Shown here: piece after piece, positions 1 through 5,485 of the stretch
Numbering within the stretch: position 1 is the first letter of the stretch
Layout of the letters: each line of letters starts with the position of its first letter
Assembly (NCBI GenBank): GCA_030150965.1
Contig: JASLEW010000586.1
Span: 1-8,670, forward strand
Reading direction: 5' to 3'
Origin: Thermoanaerobaculia bacterium
GTDB taxonomy: Bacteria > Acidobacteriota > Thermoanaerobaculia > Multivoradales > UBA5704
DNA: 8,670 nt
Position numbers and translations under genes: made by a program
The notes under the pieces: model-generated
What the model saw: the letters and a program-made list of their open reading frames with translations, nothing else
Told to the model about the DNA's origin: nothing
Databases searched by the model: none

Positions 1-2
1 TC

Positions 3-407
3 AACTTCGTGACCGGCCTGCGCAACCCGTTGCGGCAGGAGCAGGTCTTCCCCGGCATCCTCGGCCCGCGCGCCGAGCGCGCGGCCGCCCGGACGCTGGT
101 CGCCGCCCGTCCGCGGTTCATCCTCCTGGCCAACCGGCCGACGCCGGAGTTCGGCGCCCGCTCCTTCGGCATCGACTACGCCACGACGCTGTGGTCGGCG
201 GTCGAGGCGAGCTACACCCTGGCCGCCAGCTTCGGCCCGGCGCCGCCTTGGGTGGGCGTCGGCAGCCGCCTCTTCTTCATCCATCTCTACACGGTTCACG
301 GAGCTGCACCGGAGGGGCGGCCACCTGCCAGTGAAGTCCCCGCAGGCGGGGCTGTCTCCGCAGCCCAGCTGCGATCCGCCCCGCATGAGCCTGCTCGGGG
401 GAGATAG
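3..407 (+). CDS. C-terminal end of probable membrane glycosyltransferase (5' partial)
   Basis: An open frame enters from the left edge (first whole codon at 3, Asn-Phe-Val) and stops with TAG at 405-407. Visible residues include RFILLANRPTPEFG, then FGIDYATTLWSAVEASY, FGP and RLFFIHLY. From memory this looks like the short soluble C-terminal part of PMT/ArnT-like (GT-39/GT-83) polyprenyl-phosphate-sugar transferases, where a 'phi-phi-hydrophobic-RPxPEFG...DY' block is followed by 'YxLxxxFG' and a last beta strand. That assignment is an inference, because none of the membrane-spanning part is in the window. The family-like sequence ends near RLFFIHLY (about position 286). The remaining ~40 codons are Ala/Pro/Gly/Arg-rich and look like chance read-through, so the natural stop codon may have been lost. 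It could also be another exported or membrane protein. Confidence 0.5.
   Translation, partial: NFVTGLRNPLRQEQVFPGILGPRAERAAARTLVAARPRFILLANRPTPEFGARSFGIDYATTLWSAVEASYTLAASFGPAPPWVGVGSRLFFIHLYTVHGAAPEGRPPASEVPAGGAVSAAQLRSAPHEPARGR
335..353 (+). other. GC-rich hairpin near the end of the upstream gene
   Basis: CCCCG at 338-342 and CGGGG at 347-351 form a perfect stem around a CAGG loop. AG (335-336) can pair with CT (352-353) across one bulged T. There is no T-tract after it, so it is not a classical intrinsic terminator. It lies just before the lower-GC ATPase cassette and could still slow or end transcription of the upstream gene. GC-rich DNA produces such stems by chance. Confidence 0.25.
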
Positions 408-490
408 AATCCCAGCCGAGTCCAGGTCGTTCCAAAGGGCCGCGAAATTCTCCTCGGCCTTCGCGAGGCGACCGATAGAGGAGGCCACCA
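408..490 (+). promoter_or_regulatory. Leader of the ATPase/DUF4276 pair
   Basis: This 83-nt gap between the upstream stop and the ATPase start is less GC-rich than the flanks. A TAGAAT hexamer at 405-410 differs from the -10 consensus TATAAT at one position, but no convincing -35 element sits 17 nt before it, so the promoter is weakly supported. An inverted repeat, CGCGAA (441-446) and TTCGCG (460-465) with a 13-nt spacer, lies downstream and could be an operator half-site pair or an mRNA stem. A strong ribosome-binding site closes the region. Confidence 0.25.
477..484 (+). promoter_or_regulatory. Ribosome-binding site of the ATPase gene
   Basis: AGAGGAGG lies 6 nt before the GTG at 491. It is the best Shine-Dalgarno match seen in the window and it decides the GTG start. 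The protein from that start begins directly with the family's first beta strand (MLLLEQLRLTNLLSFG). Confidence 0.75.
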
Positions 491-1654
491 GTGCTTTTGC
501 TAGAGCAGCTCCGGCTTACGAACCTCCTCTCCTTCGGCTCGGAGACCGAGCCGTTTGATCTTAGACCCTTGAATGTCCTCATCGGCCCGAATGGTTCCGG
601 GAAGTCCAACCTCATCGAAGCCATCGCGCTTCTCCGATCAACCCCAACTGAACTCGTGGTGCCGGTGCGCGAGGGTGGTGGAGTGCGAGATTGGCTCTGG
701 AAGGGAACCAAGCGGCCCGTCGTCGCGCGTCTCGAAGCAGTGGTGTGCCACCCGGATGAACGGCCACTCCGCTACCACCTTGCATTCACCGAAGCGGCGG
801 CTCGGTTCGAGGTGACGGACGAACGCATCGAGAGAGCTCACCCTGATCCAGGACATCGTAAGCCTTATTTCTTCTTCGGGTACGAACATGGCCGGCCGAT
901 GCTCAACCTGGGGGGACGAACCAGAGGGTTGCGCAATGAGGAGGTGGACCCTCAACGGTCCATCCTTTCCCAGCGCAAAGATCCCGACCAATATCCAGAG
1001 ATCACATACCTTGGCGAGGAGTTCGGGCGGATTCGGATCTTCAGGGAATGGTCGTTCGGCCGGTACACGCCTCCGCGGCTGCCGCAGCCGGCCGATCAGG
1101 CGAACGACTTCCTCGCTGAAGATGGACGGAACCTCGGCCTCGTGCTGAATCGCCTCAGGCGCGAACCCCAGACCAAGAGGCGCCTGATCGAGGAGCTACA
1201 GCAGCTCTCTGACGGCATCGACGATTTCGAGGTCGTGGTCGAAGGCGGCACGGTCCAGGTGTTTGTCCAAGAGGGGGGGTGGGAGGTGCCTGCCACTCGG
1301 CTGTCCGACGGCACGCTTCGCTACCTCTGTCTCCTGGCGGTGCTCTGCCATCCGGCGCCGCCGTCCTTGCTCTGCATCGAGGAGCCTGAGCTCGGACTTC
1401 ATCCCGACATCGTTTCGAGGCTTGCCTCCCTGCTGCGCGACGCCTCCGCCCGCACGCAGCTCATCGTGACGACCCACTCCGACACCCTGGTCGACGCCTT
1501 GACGGACACTCCAGAAGCCATCGTCGTCTGCGAGAAGCAGGAGGGCGCGACACGCCTGATGCGCCTGGATGCCGGGGAGATCAGCCCCTGGCTCGAGAAG
1601 TACCGCCTGGGCGAGCTCTGGACCCGCGGGGAGATCGGGGGGACCCGCTGGTGA
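491..1654 (+). CDS. AAA/ABC-like ATPase of the COG4637 (RecF/SMC-head, AAA_21) type
   Basis: A 387-residue ATPase with an SMC/RecF-like head. Visible motifs in order: an N-terminal strand LRLTNLLSFG; Walker A GPNGSGKS at 32-39; the family block ILSQRKDPDQYPEI at 158-171, whose Gln161 may be the Q-loop; an ABC signature LSDGTLR at 271-277; Walker B LLCIEEPE at 293-300, with Glu297/Glu298 as catalytic candidates; GLHP at 302-305; a switch His in TTHS (His329); and the C-terminal block LGELWTRGEIGGTRW at 373-387. All ATPase residues look intact and there is no long coiled coil. The stop overlaps the next start by 4 nt (GTGA), so it is translationally coupled to a DUF4276 protein. By analogy with OLD, PARIS and Gabija, the ATPase may sense an invader and control the TOPRIM partner. 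That role is inferred. Local GC is far lower than in the pur genes, suggesting horizontal transfer. Confidence 0.9.
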   Translation: MLLLEQLRLTNLLSFGSETEPFDLRPLNVLIGPNGSGKSNLIEAIALLRSTPTELVVPVREGGGVRDWLWKGTKRPVVARLEAVVCHPDERPLRYHLAFTEAAARFEVTDERIERAHPDPGHRKPYFFFGYEHGRPMLNLGGRTRGLRNEEVDPQRSILSQRKDPDQYPEITYLGEEFGRIRIFREWSFGRYTPPRLPQPADQANDFLAEDGRNLGLVLNRLRREPQTKRRLIEELQQLSDGIDDFEVVVEGGTVQVFVQEGGWEVPATRLSDGTLRYLCLLAVLCHPAPPSLLCIEEPELGLHPDIVSRLASLLRDASARTQLIVTTHSDTLVDALTDTPEAIVVCEKQEGATRLMRLDAGEISPWLEKYRLGELWTRGEIGGTRW

Positions 1655-2247
1655 TCTCACGGCTCTATGTCGAGGGCGGAGGTGACACGAATGCGCTCAA
1701 GACTGCATGCCGGCAAGGATTCAGGGAGCTCCTCGAGCGGGCCGGGCTGAAGGGGAGAATGCCGAGGATCGTCGCGTGCGGAGGCCGCCAGGAGGCGTTC
1801 AAGGACTTCGTCACGGCGCTCCGGACGCAGAAAGCTGGGAGCATGGTCATGCTGCTCGTCGATTCCGAGGGACCTGTCGATGGCACGGACCCCTGGGCGC
1901 ACCTCCTGTCACGCGACAGGTGGCAGAGACCTCCTGACGCCCGCCCGGAACAATGCCACCTCATGGTCCAGATCATGGAGTCATGGTTCCTGGCCGACCC
2001 CGAGGCGATCGAGAAGTTCTTCGGGGCAGGCTTCCGAAAAAATGCGCTGCCGGCGAACAGCGACATTGAGGAGATTGAAAGGGAGCGGGTGATCAGCAGC
2101 CTGGAGCGGGCGGCGCACGGCTGCGCCAAGGCCGGATATCGAAAAGGCGCGCACAGTTTTGCGCTGCTGGGAACGATCGATCCGGGCAAGCTCGAGGCGG
2201 CGGCCCCCTTCGCGAAGCGTTTCTTCGAGACCCTGCGTTCCGGTTGA
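1651..2247 (+). CDS. DUF4276 family protein, TOPRIM-like putative nuclease partner
   Basis: A 198-residue soluble protein matching DUF4276, a family with a TOPRIM-like fold. The first strand ends in VEGGGD (7-12), whose Glu8 corresponds to the conserved TOPRIM acidic residue. VMLLVDSEGP (66-75) supplies the Asp71-x-Glu73 pair expected at the metal site. Further conserved-looking blocks are PWAHLL (81-86), EQCHLMVQIMESWFLADPEAI (starting at Glu100), KNALPAN (130-136) and the C-terminal YRKGAHSFALLGTIDPGKLE block (from 163). It starts at GTG 1651 inside the ATPase stop (GTGA overlap), with a G-rich GGGGGGA at 1637-1643 as a modest ribosome-binding site. Metal-dependent nuclease activity is inferred from the fold; the DUF itself has no function I can state as established. 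The ATPase plus TOPRIM order resembles split OLD-like defence pairs. Confidence 0.85.
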   Translation: MISRLYVEGGGDTNALKTACRQGFRELLERAGLKGRMPRIVACGGRQEAFKDFVTALRTQKAGSMVMLLVDSEGPVDGTDPWAHLLSRDRWQRPPDARPEQCHLMVQIMESWFLADPEAIEKFFGAGFRKNALPANSDIEEIERERVISSLERAAHGCAKAGYRKGAHSFALLGTIDPGKLEAAAPFAKRFFETLRSG

Positions 2248-2259
2248 GAGCTTGCGCGC

Positions 2260-2284
2260 CCGGAGGACGGGAGGTTCGTCCCGG
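2260..2284. terminator. Possible bidirectional terminator hairpin between convergent genes
   Basis: Between the DUF4276 stop (2247) and the purN stop (2290), CCG (2260-2262) and GGACG (2265-2269) can pair with CGTCC (2277-2281) and CGG (2282-2284). This gives an 8-bp stem with a 2-nt bulge and a 7-nt loop. No T-run follows on either strand. Its place in the only 42-nt gap between converging genes is the main support. Confidence 0.35.
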
Positions 2285-2289
2285 ATCGC

Positions 2290-2904
2290 TCAGCCGGCGG
2301 TGGGGAGGAAGACCAGCCGCCGGCCCTGGACCTCCCAGGGCTCGGCGACCAGGCGGCGCATCGCCTCGGGATAGGCGATGTGCTCCTGCTCCAGGATGCG
2401 GGCGGCGAGCGTCTCGGCGCTGTCGTCGTCGCGCACCGGCACCGCGCGCTGGACCACGATCGGGCCGCTGTCGAGGCCCTCGTCCACCAGGTGGACCGTG
2501 CAGCCGCTGACCCTGACGCCGTGCGCCAGGGCCTGGGCCTGGGCGTCGACCCCGGGGAAGGCGGGCAGCAGGCTCGGATGGACGTTGACGATCCGGCGCG
2601 GGAAGGCCGCCACGAAGGCGGGCGACAGCAGGCGCATGTAGCCCGCCAGGCACACCCACTCGGCGCCGGCATCGCGCAGCGCCGCGATCATCTTGGCCTC
2701 GTGGGCGGCGCGGTCCGGCTCGCCGCGGTGCGGGATGGCCAGCGCCGGCAGCCGGCGCTCGCGCGCCCGGGCGAGACCGGGAGCGGATTCGACGTTGCTC
2801 GCCACCAGGACGACCGCGGCCGGCAGCTCGCCGCGCAGCACCGCGTCGTGGAGCGCCAGGAAGTTGCTGCCGCGTCCGGAGAGCAGGATGCCGAGCCGGC
2901 TCAC
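2290..2904 (-). CDS. purN: Phosphoribosylglycinamide formyltransferase (GART), folate-dependent
   Basis: A 204-residue cytosolic enzyme that transfers a formyl group from 10-formyltetrahydrofolate to GAR, giving FGAR in de novo IMP synthesis. Seen directly: the N-terminal phosphate loop LLSGRGSNF (7-15) and the catalytic set Asn107 and His109 in IVNVHPSLLPAFPG and Asp145 in DEGLDSGPI. These align with E. coli Asn106, His108 and Asp144. The family block AGYMRLL (87-93) is also present. Length is close to the roughly 210 residues usual for PurN. The GTG start (2902-2904) overlaps the purM stop by 4 nt, so the two are translationally coupled. It is the last gene of the minus-strand series. Confidence 0.96.
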   Translation of the reverse strand: MSRLGILLSGRGSNFLALHDAVLRGELPAAVVLVASNVESAPGLARARERRLPALAIPHRGEPDRAAHEAKMIAALRDAGAEWVCLAGYMRLLSPAFVAAFPRRIVNVHPSLLPAFPGVDAQAQALAHGVRVSGCTVHLVDEGLDSGPIVVQRAVPVRDDDSAETLAARILEQEHIAYPEAMRRLVAEPWEVQGRRLVFLPTAG

Positions 2905-4016
2905 GGCGGGCCAGTCTCGTCCGGCGGTGCGGAGGGGCCGGCGGGCGGGAACCCCGGCAGCACCGGCGTGCCGAGGTCGTAGACCACCCCCGAGCCGCCG
3001 GGCTGCACGGTGCCGAGGACCGCGCCGCGCACGCCGCCGCGGCGCAGCTCCGCCAGCACCTCGCGCAGGCCGGCGGCGGCCACCACCAGCACCATGCCGA
3101 TCCCCATGTTGAAGACCCGGAACATCTCCTCGGTCTCCACCCCGCCCGCCTCTTGGAGGAAGAGGAAGAGCGGCGGGATCTCCCAGCTGCCGACGCGGAT
3201 CGCGGCGTGGGTGCCGGCCGGCAGCACGCGCGGCACGTTGTCGGTCAGGCCGCCGCCGGTGACGTGGGCCAGGGCGCGCAGCGCCGGGTGGCGCAGCAGC
3301 GGCCGCAGCAGGTTCAAGTAGGAGAGGTGGGGGGCCAGGAGCTCCTCGCCCACCCGCCGCCGCTTCGCCCAGGGCGCCCGATCCTCGATGCCCAATCCCA
3401 GCCGGTCGAAGAGGACGCGGCGCGCCAGCGAATAGCCGTTGGTGTGCAGCCCGGCCGAGGGCAGGCCGACCAGGACGTTGCCCGGCTCGACGCGCGAGCC
3501 GTCGAGCACGTGCGGGCGGTCGACCAGGCCGACGATGAAGCCCACCAGCTCGTAGTCGCCGGGCTGGTAGAAGCCCGGCATCTCGGCGGTCTCGCCGCCG
3601 AGCAGGGCGCAGCCGTTGTCGCGGCAGCCGTCGGCCACACCGCGCACCAGCTCCACCATGCGCTGCGGCTCCAGCACCCCGGCGCCCACGTAATCGAGGA
3701 AGAAGAGCGGCAGCGCCCCCTGCACCAGGATGTCGTTGACGCAGTGGTTGACCAGGTCGCGGCCGACGGTGTGGTACCGGCCGGCCATGCGCGCCACCAT
3801 CAGCTTGGTGCCGACGCCGTCGGCCGAGGCCACCAGCACCGGCTCGCTCATGCCGGCGAGGTCGGGGCGGAAGAGGCCGCCGAAGCTGCCGATCTCGGAG
3901 AGGACGCCGGGGGTGAAGGTGGCGCGCGCCAGCTTCCTGACCCGCGCCAGGCCCTTCTCCTGGGCGTCGATGTCCACTCCGGCGGACTTGTAGGCGCTCT
4001 CTCCGGCGGCCGTCAT
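2901..4016 (-). CDS. purM: Phosphoribosylformylglycinamidine cyclo-ligase (AIR synthetase)
   Basis: A 371-residue cytosolic ATP-dependent enzyme that closes FGAM to AIR in purine synthesis. Motifs seen: SAGVDIDA near the N-terminus (11-18), the nucleotide-binding block ADGVGTK (65-71), VNDILVQGA (93-101), GGETAEMPG (140-148), LPSAGLHTNGYSLAR (starting at 185), HVTGGGLTDN (251-260) and MGIGMVLVV (304-312). The frame stays open upstream to 4226, but family sequence begins with MTAAGESAYKSAGVD, so the ATG at 4014-4016 is chosen; GGAAG about 9 nt before it is a fair ribosome-binding site. The protein is about 25 residues longer than E. coli PurM, partly through a Pro-rich tail after residue ~352 (FPPAGPSAPPDETGPP). 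It follows the exported-protein gene after 67 bp and overlaps purN. Confidence 0.96.
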   Translation of the reverse strand: MTAAGESAYKSAGVDIDAQEKGLARVRKLARATFTPGVLSEIGSFGGLFRPDLAGMSEPVLVASADGVGTKLMVARMAGRYHTVGRDLVNHCVNDILVQGALPLFFLDYVGAGVLEPQRMVELVRGVADGCRDNGCALLGGETAEMPGFYQPGDYELVGFIVGLVDRPHVLDGSRVEPGNVLVGLPSAGLHTNGYSLARRVLFDRLGLGIEDRAPWAKRRRVGEELLAPHLSYLNLLRPLLRHPALRALAHVTGGGLTDNVPRVLPAGTHAAIRVGSWEIPPLFLFLQEAGGVETEEMFRVFNMGIGMVLVVAAAGLREVLAELRRGGVRGAVLGTVQPGGSGVVYDLGTPVLPGFPPAGPSAPPDETGPP

Positions 4017-4083
4017 GTCGGTGTCTTCCGGGCTCTCTGGCTGGCGGTGCGGTGGCGGCGCCGGACGCGGGGCGGGCGGCGGC

Positions 4084-5367
4084 TCAGGGCAGCGGCGCGA
4101 CGCTGTTGCAGACCGCCCGCGGCAGGGCCACGTCGCGGTAGAAGATGAGGTGGTCGCCCCAGATGGTGAAGGTGCGGGCGGGGCAGCGCACGCCCTCCAC
4201 CCGCGCCGCGGCGGCGCCCCTGGCATCGGCCCGGATGAGCGTCACCGACTCCTTGACCACGTCCACCCCCTGGCGCACCCAGGCGCTGCCGTCCGGCCCC
4301 TCGCCCAGCCAGAGGTCGGAGAAGGCCTGCGGGTAGGCGGTGTCGTGGACCTTGGCCTTGCCGTCGAGGTCGGCGAGCTTGTCCAGCTCGATCTTGCGCC
4401 AGGGGTTGTCGACCGTGGCGTGCCAGGTCAGCTTGCCGTCGAGGGTGAAGACCTCGAGGTCGCCGGTGAAGCTCTCCAGGGTGTAGAGCAGACGGCGCGC
4501 CGGGTCGTAGCGCAGCTGCACCTCGCGCACGCGGTTGGCGCCGACGTGCAGGGTGATCGGTTTCTCCTTGCCGAAGCCGCGGATCAGCCGCCGCTGCCGC
4601 AGGTCCCACAGCTCGACGCGGTGGTCCGCCTGCCGCGGCGACACCGCCACGGTGTCGGCGTCGATCCAGCACATCCAGCCGGCCGCCGCCGGCAGCTTCA
4701 GCTCGCCGCCGCCAGACGAGGCGTTCCCGGACGGCGCCGGAGCGCCACCGGACGGCGCCGGGGCTCCAAGGGCAGGCGCCGAACCGGCCGCGGATGCGCT
4801 CGCCCCCGCCTCCGGCGTTGCCGGCGCTCCGCCCGACGACGGCCCGGGGATCCCGGACCGCGGCGCGCCTGCCGCGGCACCGCCAGCGGCACCGCCTCCC
4901 GGCCGCACCCAGAGCAGCCGCTCGCCGTCGTCGGCGAGCGCCACCGCGCCCCACTCCGCGTCGCCGGCCACCGCATCGACCCCCTTGGTCACCAGGAGGG
5001 TCCCCAGCCGCTCCGCCGTGGGGGAGAAGAACCGCACCGAGCCCTCGACCGGCTCCCACGCCCAGAGGTTCCCGGCATGGTCGATGCCCATCGACCGCGC
5101 CCGCACCAGCTCCGCCAGGGAGAGCGCCGCGGCGGTGGGCCGGACCGCATCGCCGCCCGCGCCGCCAACCCCGCTCGTTCCAACGCCGCGGCCCCTCGCC
5201 ACCGGCGTCCCGCCGACCGCCGCCGCCGGCCGGGTGCCGGCCGTCAGCAGGGCCGCCAGCGAAAGCGCGGCGGCCAGCGCCGGAAGGCTCAGGATGGTCC
5301 GGGCCGGCCGCAGGCGGGTCGGGCGGAGGGCGAGGGGTGGGGCCTTCGGATCGCTCATCGCCCGCAT
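4084..5367 (-). CDS. Exported beta-propeller-like protein of unknown function
   Basis: A protein of about 427 residues that I do not recognise as a named family. The N-terminus is a likely signal peptide: arginines at 15-23, a hydrophobic stretch at about 24-43 (TILSLPALAAALSLAALL) and an AAA cleavage-like site near 48-50. Mature sequence has strand-rich blade-like units: MGIDHAGNLWAWEPVEGSV, WGAVALADDGERLLWV, VELWDLRQRRLIRGFG, RLLYTLESFTGDLEVFTLDG and FSDLWLGEGPDGSAWVRQG. This spacing suggests an NHL/SMP-30-like or WD-like propeller, an inference from pattern only. A low-complexity Gly/Ala/Pro/Ser segment (about 157-222) splits the propeller. Two cysteines near the C-terminus (Cys395, Cys420) might form a disulfide. 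The start is uncertain: ATG 5365-5367 has GAGA 9 nt upstream; ATG 5356-5358 is equally possible; the frame is open to 5454 but that part is Arg-rich and unconvincing. It sits between hemF and purM with no evident pathway link. Confidence 0.7.
   Translation of the reverse strand: MRAMSDPKAPPLALRPTRLRPARTILSLPALAAALSLAALLTAGTRPAAAVGGTPVARGRGVGTSGVGGAGGDAVRPTAAALSLAELVRARSMGIDHAGNLWAWEPVEGSVRFFSPTAERLGTLLVTKGVDAVAGDAEWGAVALADDGERLLWVRPGGGAAGGAAAGAPRSGIPGPSSGGAPATPEAGASASAAGSAPALGAPAPSGGAPAPSGNASSGGGELKLPAAAGWMCWIDADTVAVSPRQADHRVELWDLRQRRLIRGFGKEKPITLHVGANRVREVQLRYDPARRLLYTLESFTGDLEVFTLDGKLTWHATVDNPWRKIELDKLADLDGKAKVHDTAYPQAFSDLWLGEGPDGSAWVRQGVDVVKESVTLIRADARGAAAARVEGVRCPARTFTIWGDHLIFYRDVALPRAVCNSVAPLP
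4727..4761. repeat. Short in-frame direct repeat inside the low-complexity linker
   Basis: The 14-mer CCGGACGGCGCCGG occurs at 4727-4740 and again at 4748-4761, a period of 21 nt or seven codons. On the minus strand it encodes two copies of an Ala-Pro-Ala-Pro-Ser-Gly motif in the linker of the exported protein. The exact period and shared bases suggest local duplication by slippage. Linker length probably varies between relatives. Confidence 0.6.
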
Positions 5368-5485
5368 CTTAGCGGATCTCACCCCACAAGCCGCCTCCCC
5401 GATCCGGCGGCGCCGGCGGCGGCAAGGCCGTCCCACCTGCCGCGGCGCTTTCATCGCCGGCCCGCGCGGCCCGGCGGGACCCGGC
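5368..5485. other. Gap between hemF and the exported-protein gene
   Basis: About 118 bp without a convincing gene. Its GC is extreme, with CCG/GGC runs, and I see no clear promoter. At its right edge CCGGC (5481-5485) and GCCGG (5489-5493) form a perfect stem whose three-base loop is exactly the hemF stop codon. This could be chance in such GC-rich DNA or a weak terminator element. Confidence 0.3.

Noticed and set aside
477..2247. Calling the pair PARIS or Gabija outright
   Set aside because: PARIS uses a DUF4435 partner, and Gabija has a fused ATPase-TOPRIM GajA plus a UvrD-like helicase. Neither partner is seen here, so only an architectural analogy is justified.
306..2274. CCGGAGG at both sides of the ATPase/DUF4276 cassette (about 309-315 and 2260-2266) as attachment-site repeats
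   Set aside because: Seven GC-rich bases recur by chance in DNA like this; no longer shared core and no integrase were found.
1665..2672. Long minus-strand frame of 335 codons running antisense to the DUF4276 gene and through purN
   Set aside because: Its sequence is Arg/Pro/Ser-rich with no motif, it crosses two well-supported genes in the wrong frame, and such frames are expected in high-GC DNA.
3153..4148. 331-codon plus-strand frame opposite purM
   Set aside because: A His/Gln/Val/Ala/Gly-rich antisense shadow of purM codon structure, with no recognisable domain.
4017..4226. N-terminal extension of purM by 70 residues
   Set aside because: The added sequence is low-complexity Ala/Pro/Arg/Ser that overlaps the upstream gene's coding end. 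Family homology begins just after ATG 4014-4016.
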